Assembly: GCF_001886715.1 (NCBI RefSeq)
Contig: NZ_CP018082.1
Span: 5,084,001-5,148,000 of the forward strand
DNA length: 64,000 nucleotides
DNA from: Nocardia mangyaensis
GTDB lineage: Bacteria > Actinomycetota > Actinomycetes > Mycobacteriales > Mycobacteriaceae
Direction: 5' to 3'
A program made the position numbers and the translations under genes. Below are positions 1 through 9,692 of the stretch, piece by piece. The stretch's first letter is position 1, and each line of letters starts with the position of its first letter. Under the pieces are notes generated by a model, which was not told the origin of the DNA, did no database searches, and saw only the letters and a program-made list of their open reading frames with translations.

Positions 1-1964
1 TCGGCGACGGCACCTTCTTCCACTCCGGACAGCTGGCGGTGCAGGCGTGTGTCGCGGCAGGGGTGAACATCACCTACAAGCTGCTCTACAACGAGGTCGT
101 CGCGATGACCGGCGCCCAGGACGTGGAGGGCGTGCTCACCGTCGCTCAGCTGACCCACAAGCTCACGACCGAGGGTGTCCGGCAGATCATCGTCTGCGCC
201 GACGAACCCCAGCGGCATCGCAAGCGCTCCCTCGCCAAGGGCACACTGCTGTGGCACCGCGACCGGCTCGACGAGGCCCAGCGGATGCTGCGCGAGATCG
301 AGGGTGTCACCGTGCTGATCTACGACCAGCACTGCGCCGCCGACGCGCGCAGGCAGCGCAAGCGCGGCACCCTGCCGGTCCGCACCACCCGGGTCGTGAT
401 CAACGAGGCGGTCTGTGAGGGCTGTGGCGACTGCGGCACGAAATCGAACTGCCTGTCCGTGCAGCCGGTCGACACGGAGTTCGGGCGCAAGACCCGCATC
501 GATCAGAGCTCCTGCAATACCGACTACAGCTGCCTCGACGGTGATTGCCCGTCGTTCGTCACGGTGGAGGTACCGGAGGAGACGCGAAAGGCCAAGCGTC
601 GCAAGGCCGCCGAACCGCCGGCCGTAGCCGATCCGGGGCTGGGCGCGCCGCAGCGGACCCAGAACGTGTTGATCGCGGGCATCGGCGGCACCGGCATCGT
701 GACGGTGAACCAGGTCCTGGCCACCGCCGCGCTGCGCGCCGGGTACGCGGTGGAGAGCCTGGACCAGATCGGGATGAGCCAGAAGGCCGGCCCGGTGGTC
801 TCGCACCTGCGGTTCGCCGCCACGGAACTGGAGCCGTCCAACCGGCTGACCCCGGGCAGCGCGGACTGCCTGCTCGCCGTCGACCTGCTCACCGCGACCG
901 AATCCCGCTACCTCCAGTACGGCGACGTGGACCGGACCATCGCGGTGGCCTCGACGAGCCAGACGCCGACCGGCGACATGGTCTACGACAAGTCGGTCGA
1001 CTATCCCGCCACCGATGCCCTACTGGATCGTCTCGCGGCGGTGTCACATTCGATCAATCACTTCGATGCCCTCGCCGCGGCGCAGACCCTGTTCGGCAAC
1101 ACCGCCTCGGCCAACTTCCTGATCGTCGGCGCGGCCGTGCAGTCCGGTGGGCTGCTGCTGCCCGCGTCGGCGGTCGAGGAGGCCATCGAAATCAACGGTG
1201 TCGCCGTGGCGGCCACGATCGCGGCATTCCGGTGGGGGCGCGTCGCCGTCGCCGAACCGGGCGCGTTCGCGGCGGCCGTCGGTCAGGGGCAGCCGCGGCG
1301 CAGCACCGCGACGGTTCCGCCGGAACTGCTGGCGCACATCGGTCTTCACGGTGAGGTGCGGCGGCTGGTGGAGTTGCGGGCCGCGAATCTGATCGACTAT
1401 CAGAGCATCGCGGTGGCGCGGCGCTATGTCGAGACCGTCGACCTCGTGTGGTCGGCGGAGCGGACGGTCACCGAGCGCACCGATTTCAGCGAGGCGGTGG
1501 CGCGCGGGCTGTACAAGTTCACCGCCTACAAGGACGAGTACGAAGTGGCCCGGCTGCTGGTCGATCCCGCGTTCCTCGACGAGGTACGCGCCCAGGTGCC
1601 GGGCGGTGAGAAACTCACCTACAAGCTGCATCCGCCCGCACTGCGGGCCATGGGCCGACGCAAGAAGATCGACCTGACCCCGAAATCGCATGTGGCGCTG
1701 AAGGTTCTCGCCAAGGGCAAGTTCCTGCGCGGCACCCGCCTCGATCCCTTCGGCTACGCGCACGTCCGCAAGGTCGAGCGGGAACTGCTGGCCGACTACA
1801 CCGCGATGGTGCGCCGACTGGCGAACGATCTGGACGCCGAGAACTACGACACCGCGACCGCGGCAGCCGCGCTGCCCGATGTGGTGCGTGGCTACGAGGA
1901 CATCAAGCTCGGCAATGTCGAGGTCTACCGCGCCGGGCTCCGCGACCTCGGCATCGAGAGCTGA
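1..1964 (+). CDS. Indolepyruvate ferredoxin oxidoreductase, fused subunits (3' part)
   Basis: This is the C-terminal part of a large fused 2-oxoacid:ferredoxin oxidoreductase that oxidatively decarboxylates aryl or branched 2-oxoacids to acyl-CoA. The gene starts left of the window; the first codons read GDGTFFHSG, the conserved end of the thiamine-diphosphate domain. A ferredoxin-like segment follows with two cysteine clusters (CEGCGDCGTKSNC and CNTDYSCLDGDCP), suited to 4Fe-4S clusters. Then comes the gamma-subunit fold starting at NVLIAGIGGTGIVT with the QIGMSQKAGPVVSH stretch, and a long C-terminal extension typical of actinobacterial and proteobacterial fused forms. It ends 162 nt before an amino-acid dehydrogenase that could supply its 2-oxoacid substrates. 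Family is clear; the exact substrate is inferred. Confidence 0.93.
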   Translation, partial: GDGTFFHSGQLAVQACVAAGVNITYKLLYNEVVAMTGAQDVEGVLTVAQLTHKLTTEGVRQIIVCADEPQRHRKRSLAKGTLLWHRDRLDEAQRMLREIEGVTVLIYDQHCAADARRQRKRGTLPVRTTRVVINEAVCEGCGDCGTKSNCLSVQPVDTEFGRKTRIDQSSCNTDYSCLDGDCPSFVTVEVPEETRKAKRRKAAEPPAVADPGLGAPQRTQNVLIAGIGGTGIVTVNQVLATAALRAGYAVESLDQIGMSQKAGPVVSHLRFAATELEPSNRLTPGSADCLLAVDLLTATESRYLQYGDVDRTIAVASTSQTPTGDMVYDKSVDYPATDALLDRLAAVSHSINHFDALAAAQTLFGNTASANFLIVGAAVQSGGLLLPASAVEEAIEINGVAVAATIAAFRWGRVAVAEPGAFAAAVGQGQPRRSTATVPPELLAHIGLHGEVRRLVELRAANLIDYQSIAVARRYVETVDLVWSAERTVTERTDFSEAVARGLYKFTAYKDEYEVARLLVDPAFLDEVRAQVPGGEKLTYKLHPPALRAMGRRKKIDLTPKSHVALKVLAKGKFLRGTRLDPFGYAHVRKVERELLADYTAMVRRLANDLDAENYDTATAAAALPDVVRGYEDIKLGNVEVYRAGLRDLGIES

Positions 1965-2126
1965 CCGCGAGACACCGACACTCGTATCGGCAGCCCGATC
2001 ACGCCGCCGATACGCCACAGCACCACGACCCCGTGGTGCGCCGACACCGCCGCGGACCCGCGGCACCGCACACCGTCGCACCCGGGCACGACCCGCGATG
2101 CGCGGCAACCCGAAAGGAATCGAACA

Positions 2127-3209
2127 GTGACCGTTGTGCACTCCGAGGCAGGCGTCTTCGGCCGATCGCACGAACTGAGCGCCCGCGCCCACGAGCAAGT
2201 GGTGTTCTGCGAGGACGACCGGTCCGGGCTGAAAGCGATCATCGCGATCCACTCGACCGCGCTCGGCCCTGCCCTCGGCGGTACCCGCTTCCACCCGTAC
2301 GCCGACGAATCCGCGGCCTTGCAGGACGTACTGCGCCTGTCCTGGGGCATGACGTACAAGGCCGCGGCCGCGGGTGTCGACCTCGGCGGCGGCAAGGCCG
2401 TGATCATCGGCGATCCGGCCACGCAGAAGAGCGAGGAGTTGCTCGCCGCCTACGCCCGCTTCGTGGAGACCCTCGGCGGGCGGTACATCACCGCCGGCGA
2501 CGTGGGCACCAACACCGACGATCTGGATGTCATCGGCCAGCACACCCGCCACGTCACCGGGCGCAGTGTCGCCGCGGGCGGCAGCGGTGACAGTGCCCGT
2601 CTGACCGCCCTCGGCGTCTTCCACGCCATGCGCGCCGGGGCCGAATCCGTGTGGGGCGCACCTACACTGGCCGGGCGCACCGTCGGCATCGAGGGTGTCG
2701 GCAAGGTCGGCCGCGAACTCACCGCGCTGCTGCTCGCCGACGGCGCCGAGGTCTGCGTCGCCGATGTGAACGAGGCCGCCCTGCACCGCATCGCCGACGA
2801 ACAGCCCGCTGTGCGGCTGCTGTCCACGGTGGCCACGGCACCGGTCGACGTGTACGCCCCGTGCGCGATGGGCGCCACTCTCACCGCGTCGAGCGCCGCC
2901 GCGATCGAGGCCACGCTGATCTGCGGCGCGGCCAACAACCAGCTCGCCACCCCCGCGGTGGAACAGGCGCTCACCGGTCGCGGCATCACCTGGGTGCCCG
3001 ATTTCGTCGCCAACGGCGGCGGGCTCATCCAGGTGGCGGGCGAGCTGCGCACCGCCGCTCCGGCCGAGATCGACGACGAGGTGGCCGAGATCTACCCGCG
3101 CTGCCGCGAGATCATCGCCGCCGCCAAGGCCGAGGGCATCGGGACCGGCGCCGCCGCCAACCGGTTCGCCGAGCGCCGGCTCGACGCCATCCCCGGTCGC
3201 TGTGCATGA
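2127..3209 (+). CDS. Glu/Leu/Phe/Val dehydrogenase family (leucine/valine dehydrogenase-like)
   Basis: A 360-residue NAD-dependent amino-acid dehydrogenase that interconverts an aliphatic L-amino acid and its 2-oxoacid. The N-terminal half holds the substrate domain with the glycine-rich GGTRFHPY and GVDLGGGKAVI segments and the catalytic lysine region GMTYKAA. The C-terminal half is a Rossmann domain with GIEGVGKVGRELT as dinucleotide loop and the late CGAANNQLA motif. Length fits the leucine/valine dehydrogenase branch rather than hexameric GluDH of about 450 residues. The GTG start is supported by AAAGGA nine bases upstream. Placed after the 2-oxoacid:ferredoxin oxidoreductase, it suggests a route from branched or aromatic amino acids to acyl-CoA. 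Substrate preference cannot be read from sequence. Confidence 0.9.
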   Translation: MTVVHSEAGVFGRSHELSARAHEQVVFCEDDRSGLKAIIAIHSTALGPALGGTRFHPYADESAALQDVLRLSWGMTYKAAAAGVDLGGGKAVIIGDPATQKSEELLAAYARFVETLGGRYITAGDVGTNTDDLDVIGQHTRHVTGRSVAAGGSGDSARLTALGVFHAMRAGAESVWGAPTLAGRTVGIEGVGKVGRELTALLLADGAEVCVADVNEAALHRIADEQPAVRLLSTVATAPVDVYAPCAMGATLTASSAAAIEATLICGAANNQLATPAVEQALTGRGITWVPDFVANGGGLIQVAGELRTAAPAEIDDEVAEIYPRCREIIAAAKAEGIGTGAAANRFAERRLDAIPGRCA

Positions 3210-3229
3210 CCTGAGCGAGCGGACTGACC

Positions 3230-3473
3230 GTGCTCGTCGGCGTGGTCTGCGCGCTGCCGGCCGGATTCGTCGGCTTCGGCACCCTGGAGGAGATGGTCAA
3301 CCTCGGCATCCTGCCGGTGGCTGATGCTCGAGCTGTCGGTCAAGACCTGGTTGCGCTTCGCGATCTGGATGGCCCTCGGTGTCATCGTGTATTTCACCTA
3401 CGGTCGCGGGCACTCGGTCCTCAGGCGCGAACGACCACCCGTGGCCGAGTCCGGGCCCACTCCGGCTCGGTAG
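3230..3473 (+). pseudogene. Remnant of an APC amino-acid permease C-terminus
   Basis: Two reading frames each carry a permease-like stretch. The first, from GTG 3230, reads a hydrophobic helix and then LEEMVNLG, typical of the penultimate helices of cationic amino-acid/APC transporters. After about position 3312 the homology continues in another frame as WLMLELSVKTWLRFAIWM followed by GVIVYFTYGRGHS, the characteristic last helix and tail of the same family. That frame stops at 3471-3473. The middle that should join these blocks is missing, so I read this as an internally deleted 3' fragment. It lies 20 nt after the dehydrogenase, so the ancestral operon may have included an amino-acid transporter. 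Family assignment is from motif memory. Confidence 0.6.
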
Positions 3474-3565
3474 CCGAAACCGCTGGGCCGCCCCGCTTGT
3501 CGACCCTGGCAGGGGCGACCCGGTCGGTGTCGTCGGACGTGGCGGGCAGCACTTCGCACAGCCTG

Positions 3566-3580
3566 TGGCACTGAGTGCCA
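3566..3580. promoter_or_regulatory. Perfect 7-bp palindrome upstream of fadB2
   Basis: TGGCACTGAGTGCCA is a perfect inverted repeat with a one-base centre, 57 bases upstream of the proposed fadB2 start. An AT-rich AATAAT follows at 3592-3597 and could be a -10 element. The spacing suits an operator for a dimeric repressor, but the regulator is unknown. Confidence 0.4.
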
Positions 3581-3637
3581 GACAGGGGTGAAATAATCCC
3601 AGGGACAAGCAGGGCGACGCGATGGGAAGTGACTGCA

Positions 3638-4489
3638 GTGGAGTTGATCGGAGTGATCGGTGGCGGCACCATGGGTGCCGGTATCGCCGAGGTGTGCGCC
3701 AAAGCCGGTAGCTCGGTGCTGGTGCTCGAGACCAAGCCGGAGTTCGCCGAGGCTGCCCACCAGCGGATCGCCGGGTCGATCAGCAAGGGCGTGGCCCGGG
3801 GCAAGATCACCCAGGAGGAGGCCGACGCGGCCATCGCCCGGGTGCGAGTCACCCTCGACATCGACGAGTTCGCCGACCGTGACCTGGTGATCGAGGCCGC
3901 GCCGGAGATCGAAGCGGTGAAGTACGAGATCTTCGGCAAGCTGGACAAGATCGTCAAGCCCGAGGGCATTCTCGCCACCAACACCTCCTCGATCCCGGTG
4001 ATCAAGGTGGCCGGTGCCACCGAGCGGCCCGAGCGGGTCGTCGGCGTGCACTTCTTCAACCCGGTGCCGGTGATGCCGCTGGTCGAGATCATCTCGACCC
4101 TGGTGACCGCGCCGGAGGCGGCCACGGCCGTCACCGACTACGCCAAGAACACCCTGGGCAAGCTGACCGTGCAGGCCGGTGACCGCTCCGGCTTCATCGT
4201 CAACGCCCTGCTCATCCCCTACCTGTGCTCGGCGATCCGGATGCTCGAGTCCGGCTACGCCACCGCCGAGGACATCGACGCGGCGATGAAGGGCGGCTGC
4301 GGCTACCCGATGGGCCCGCTGACCCTGCTCGACACCGTCGGCCTCGACATCGCCCTGGCCGCCTCGGAATCGCTGTACGCGGAGTTCGCCGAGCCGCACC
4401 TCGCCCCACCCGCGCTGCTGCGCCGGATGGTCGAGGCGGGCCGCCTCGGCCGCAAGTCCGGTCGCGGGTTCTACGACTACGCGCAGTGA
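3638..4489 (+). CDS. fadB2: 3-hydroxybutyryl-CoA dehydrogenase
   Basis: A 283-residue NAD(P)-dependent dehydrogenase converting (S)-3-hydroxyacyl-CoA to 3-oxoacyl-CoA in fatty-acid and butanoate metabolism. The Rossmann loop GGGTMGAG is at residues 8-15. NTSSIP and the catalytic histidine in VHFFNPVP (His138) follow, then the helical C-terminal domain with GDRSGFIVN and the closing GRKSGRGFYDY. It closely resembles mycobacterial FadB2. Two in-frame GTG codons compete; I prefer 3638 because GGGAAG lies eight bases before it, while the one at 3629 overlaps that site. A strong hairpin follows the stop. Confidence 0.93.
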   Translation: MELIGVIGGGTMGAGIAEVCAKAGSSVLVLETKPEFAEAAHQRIAGSISKGVARGKITQEEADAAIARVRVTLDIDEFADRDLVIEAAPEIEAVKYEIFGKLDKIVKPEGILATNTSSIPVIKVAGATERPERVVGVHFFNPVPVMPLVEIISTLVTAPEAATAVTDYAKNTLGKLTVQAGDRSGFIVNALLIPYLCSAIRMLESGYATAEDIDAAMKGGCGYPMGPLTLLDTVGLDIALAASESLYAEFAEPHLAPPALLRRMVEAGRLGRKSGRGFYDYAQ

Positions 4490-4496
4490 GCCTCCA

Positions 4497-4527
4497 CCCC
4501 GCGGGCGCCCACTCGGCGCCTGCGGGG
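4497..4527 (+). terminator. Strong hairpin terminator after fadB2
   Basis: A 13-bp GC-rich stem (4497-4509 with 4515-4527, one G-T wobble) encloses the loop CACTC, starting seven bases after the fadB2 stop. No T-run follows, which is usual for actinobacteria. Confidence 0.65.
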
Positions 4528-4535
4528 CCGGTCCC

Positions 4536-4801
4536 CTAGGTCACCGGCTGCGCCCGGCCGCAATTCGCGCAGAAGGCGGCGCCGGCCTGGGATTCGTGGC
4601 CGCATTCGCAGCGCACACGCAGGTCGAGGGCGGTGCCGCAGCCGCGCAGAGCCGGAAGTCACCGCGTACTTCCTCGACGGCCTTCGTGAACGCCTTGTCC
4701 TTGGTGGCCGAGGCCGATCCGCCCCAGCTGTTGGAGTAGCTCGGCGCGGCATGGGACGCCTTGTACAGGGTGGGGATTCGATCGCCGAACAGGTTGCTCA
4801 G
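4536..4801 (-). pseudogene. Decayed zinc-ribbon protein, internal deletion
   Basis: Reading the minus strand, one frame carries LSNLFGDRIPTLYKASH, then SYSNSWGGSASATKDKAF and EEVRGDFRLC. This resembles actinobacterial double-zinc-ribbon proteins. Near 4640-4652 the signal jumps frame to GCGTALDLRVRCECGHESQ and FCANCGRAQPVT, a C-terminal zinc ribbon with CxC and CxxC pairs, ending at the stop at 4536-4538. The expected middle cysteine-rich segment between RLC and the final ribbon is missing and the two parts are out of frame. No convincing N-terminus is visible above about 4800. It lies tail-to-tail with fadB2. Function unknown. Confidence 0.55.
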
Positions 4802-4960
4802 CGCGCGGAGCGCACCGCGCCCCCTGGACAGGTAGTTCTGCTGAGAACCGGAGGTGTGGTCGGTGCTGCAGCGGTCGGTGACCCGAACCACTCTGTGCGA
4901 GTTGATATCGCACCGGCGGACCGCGGCGCAACGGATAGCGGGCGCCACGCCGACGACACG

Positions 4961-5686
4961 TCACCGGCGCAGCCGTCGCGCCGAGGCCGTGAGCAGCTCG
5001 ATGAGCTCGCGATCGTCGACCGCGAGCCGCCCGGTCCGCCCGATCGCGGCCAGTGCGCCGACCACGGCCCCACCGGCCGCGCGGACCGGCACGGCGATCG
5101 CGCTGCGCCCGAGCCGGCATTCGTTCACCTCGGTCGCCACGGCGGCGCGGCTGACCCGGCGCAGCTCCTCGGCGAGCGCGACCGGTGAGGTGATGGTGAA
5201 GGTGGTGACCCGGCGCAAAGGCGCGGCGACGAGTTCCGGATGATCCGCCATCAGCAGTTTGCCGATCGCGGACGCGTGCGGATGACTGACCAGAACCTTC
5301 TCCCCGCCGAGTTCGTGATCGGGATCCTTGTCGACGATCCGGATCCGGCTCCCGGCGAAGGAGGCCAGGTGGATGCCGAAGCGCAGCTGATCGCGCAGCT
5401 CAGCCAGGACATGGTCGGGCTCGGGGGCGGCGGCACCAGCCAATTCGCGGGTACGGCGGCCCAGCGCGAAACCCGACAGGTCCTCGATCCGCACCAGATA
5501 GCCGTCGGCCACCAGCAGATTCAGCAACCGATAGGCGGTCGCCGGCGGCGTGCCGGTCTGGGCCGCGATCTGTTTCGCGGTGGCGCCGGGCCCCAGCCGC
5601 GCGACCGCCTCGAGCAAGGCCAGCGCCTTCTGTACCGCCCTCGGCTCGTGCCCGGTGGGCCCGTCGCGGCGGGTCGAGACGCTCAC
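4961..5686 (-). CDS. IclR-family transcriptional regulator
   Basis: A 241-residue regulator with an N-terminal winged helix (about residues 14-75, with VQKALALLEAV and TPPATAYRLLNLL as recognition region) and a C-terminal effector-binding IclR domain (SAIGKLLMAD, NECRLGRSAIAVPVR). The GTG start overlaps the permease stop by four bases (GTGA), so the two genes are probably co-transcribed and translationally coupled, with the regulator downstream. The ligand is probably an amino acid, amine or derived acid handled by the permease or by the divergent oxidase genes. An upstream extension in the same frame would run inside the permease gene and carries no recognisable domain, so I reject it. Confidence 0.88.
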   Translation of the reverse strand: MSVSTRRDGPTGHEPRAVQKALALLEAVARLGPGATAKQIAAQTGTPPATAYRLLNLLVADGYLVRIEDLSGFALGRRTRELAGAAAPEPDHVLAELRDQLRFGIHLASFAGSRIRIVDKDPDHELGGEKVLVSHPHASAIGKLLMADHPELVAAPLRRVTTFTITSPVALAEELRRVSRAAVATEVNECRLGRSAIAVPVRAAGGAVVGALAAIGRTGRLAVDDRELIELLTASARRLRR

Positions 5687-7185
5687 GACTCGCCGCGACC
5701 GGTCCGATTCGCCCCGACCAGGGCGATCGCGCCGCGGGCGTTGATGGCGAACGCCCCGGCGCCGGGCAGCACGTCGGCCGATTCCGGACTGTCGAAAACC
5801 CCGATGGCGGTGAGACTTCGGGGCCTGGCACACCAGAGATAGCGGTACCAGACCGCGCCGACGACCAGCACGGCCAGCACCGTCGCCGGGGCGACCAGCA
5901 CCCCGTAGCGCGCGTCGGAGACCGTCAGATAGCCGAGGACGGCGACCAACGCCGCGGCGCCGAGCAGACCCGCCGCGCGGTCGAGCCGATTCACCTCATC
6001 GATCCGGGCGAGGAACAGCACCGCCGCGATCGCGACCAGCACGTAGGCGACCGCGAGCGCGGTCCGGACGGCGGTCTTCACCGGGTCGGGCACGCCGTCG
6101 AGGGCGACGAAGGTCAGCCCGGCTGCCGTCACGATCCCGATGATCACCGTCAAGGCCACGTGCGGGGTCCGCAGGCGCGGTCCGACGCGGGTGAACACCC
6201 GTGGCAGCACGCCTTCCACGCTCATCGAATAGACCAGCCGCGAGGCCGCATTGGCCGAGGCCATCGACGAACCGAGCCACGAACACGTCAGGCCGGCGTC
6301 GAGCAGCAACACCACCACCAGACTCGAGCCGCCCGCCGTCCCGTACAGGTAGGCGTTGACAACCGCGCCCGCGTGCCCGGACCAGGCGGCCCAGGACGCG
6401 AAGATGAACAGCGCCCCGCACAGGACGGGGGTGAGCAGCACGGTGCGGGTCACCGTCACCAGCGGTCTGCGGGTCTCCGGCGCGAAGAACGTGGCGCTCT
6501 CGAATCCGGCGAGCGCGAACAGCGCCACCATCGCAACCGCGAGCACCGCGGGCACATTCGCCGCGACCGGGGTGACCGGCGCCGCCGGACCCGAGACCAG
6601 CATGAGCCCCACGATGAAGGCCAGCGAACACGCCTCGACCGCGAGGATCGCGATGGCGGCGAACCGCACCCCGCGCACCAGCACCGCGCCGATGAGCACG
6701 GCGATGCTCAAATACACCGCCGCGATTCCCCAGCCGCGCACGGTGATTCCGAGTTGGTCGGCCAGCGCCAGCACGGTCTGGGAGCCGTGATACATGGTCA
6801 GCGCGGCGCTGCCGAGATACTTCACCAACATGCCGACACCGCAGGTGAGCGCCGCGCGTGGACCCGCGCCGTGGCTGACGAAAGTGTAGAGCCCACCCGC
6901 CGCCGAGAGCCGCCGGGTGAACTGGGCGACACAGTGCGCGATCAGGGTGACGACCAGGGTCGCCACGACGATCGTGATCAGTCCGGGTAGCAGGGTCTCG
7001 TGGGTGAGCATGGTGACCGGTACCAGCACCATCGACGCCGCGGGCGCGGTGGTCGCCACCGACTGGCCGAGCACCGCGGCGCCGGAGAGCTGTTTGCGGC
7101 CGAGCGCGCGCAGCGGAGACAGCGCGGGCCGCTCGGGTTCACCCGCCGCGAACGAACGCGCGAGCGCGTCGGCCAGAGCAGTCAC
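5683..7185 (-). CDS. APC-family amino-acid permease
   Basis: A roughly 500-residue integral membrane protein with about 11-12 hydrophobic helices. A short charged N-terminus ends in LSPLRALGRKQLSG before helix 1 (AVLGQSVATTAPAAS), the usual APC entry. GFESATFFAPETRRP mid-protein is the family signature. It likely imports amino acids or amines. Two tandem GTG codons occur; the one at 7185 sits six bases after GGAGG and is preferred over 7188. It is divergent from the oxidase gene across 227 nt and overlaps the downstream iclR gene by four bases. The transporter and oxidase may serve the same substrate class. Confidence 0.9.
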   Translation of the reverse strand: MTALADALARSFAAGEPERPALSPLRALGRKQLSGAAVLGQSVATTAPAASMVLVPVTMLTHETLLPGLITIVVATLVVTLIAHCVAQFTRRLSAAGGLYTFVSHGAGPRAALTCGVGMLVKYLGSAALTMYHGSQTVLALADQLGITVRGWGIAAVYLSIAVLIGAVLVRGVRFAAIAILAVEACSLAFIVGLMLVSGPAAPVTPVAANVPAVLAVAMVALFALAGFESATFFAPETRRPLVTVTRTVLLTPVLCGALFIFASWAAWSGHAGAVVNAYLYGTAGGSSLVVVLLLDAGLTCSWLGSSMASANAASRLVYSMSVEGVLPRVFTRVGPRLRTPHVALTVIIGIVTAAGLTFVALDGVPDPVKTAVRTALAVAYVLVAIAAVLFLARIDEVNRLDRAAGLLGAAALVAVLGYLTVSDARYGVLVAPATVLAVLVVGAVWYRYLWCARPRSLTAIGVFDSPESADVLPGAGAFAINARGAIALVGANRTGRGES

Positions 7186-7340
7186 CACTCACCTCCGCCG
7201 AACCGTGCCCACTGTGCGGGCGACCCTATCCAGATCGGGTTTCGGCGATATTGCGGTCAGGAGTCCGTCGGTGCACGCCGAGCGAGAATGCGCCGACACC
7301 GCTCTCACTCGCCGACCGGTGAACGTTTTCGCCGGTGTAG

Positions 7341-9005
<1,665 letters not shown>

Positions 9006-9034
9006 CACTTCAACCCTCACAAGGAGTATCGACC

Positions 9035-9679
9035 ATGAAGCGAACCATCTATGTGGCCGTGGCGGCCGTGGCGGCGATGACGCTGACCGCCTGTTCCTCC
9101 GGCACGGACGCCGCCGAGCCCGACACCGCACCCAGCACCTCGATTCTCGAAGCCGGACAGGCCACTCCGATGATCGCCCAGGGCGTGGTGATCGCCAAGG
9201 ACGCCGCGATCTACAAGTCCAGCGGCCTCGGCCCCGCCGCGGCCAACAAGGCGGCACCCACCGGCAGTCCCGAATCCTTCATCGACACCAGCCAATTCCC
9301 CGACGCGAAGCTGAGCCCGGGCGTCACGATCACCGAGGCACAGGGCATGGCGGCGCTGGCCGCGATCAAGGAGAACCTCGAGGCACAGCGCCTGTCCCTC
9401 GATGACGTCATCACCATGCGGGTCTTCCTCGACAACGCCCCCGGAACCGACCGCGCCGACTACGCGGGCTGGAACCGCGCCTACCGCCAGTACTTCGCCA
9501 ACACCAACCTCGACACCGGCGACACCGAACTCGTTCCCCTCGGCACCGCCGCCCCGGCCGCTCCCCTCGTCCGCAACCCGGCCCGCCCCTCCCGCTTCGC
9601 CCTCGAGGTCGCCAGCCTCCCGGTCCCGGGCTGGCTGGTCGAGGTCGAGGTCGACGCCGTCTTCCCCACGGTCGGGTAG
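9035..9679 (+). CDS. Lipoprotein with RidA (YjgF/YER057c) domain
   Basis: A 214-residue protein with a lipoprotein signal peptide: MKRTIYVAV, hydrophobic core, and LTAC lipobox with Cys20. The mature part is a RidA fold: AAIKENLEAQRLSLDDVITMRVFL is the central helix-strand unit, and the C-terminal PSRFALEVASLP aligns with the RidA active-site segment, keeping the arginine that binds the substrate carboxylate. RidA proteins hydrolyse enamines and imines to keto acids and ammonia. Coupling to an exported oxidase by 29 nt (AAGGAG before the ATG) indicates an extracytoplasmic imine-clearing partner, unlike the usual cytosolic RidA. Role is inferred from fold and neighbour. Confidence 0.85.
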   Translation: MKRTIYVAVAAVAAMTLTACSSGTDAAEPDTAPSTSILEAGQATPMIAQGVVIAKDAAIYKSSGLGPAAANKAAPTGSPESFIDTSQFPDAKLSPGVTITEAQGMAALAAIKENLEAQRLSLDDVITMRVFLDNAPGTDRADYAGWNRAYRQYFANTNLDTGDTELVPLGTAAPAAPLVRNPARPSRFALEVASLPVPGWLVEVEVDAVFPTVG

Positions 9680-9692
9680 GCGCCGCGAGGTC

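Noticed and set aside
1044..2786. Minus-strand open frame spanning the oxidoreductase and dehydrogenase genes
   Set aside because: It runs across two well-supported plus-strand genes and has no domain.
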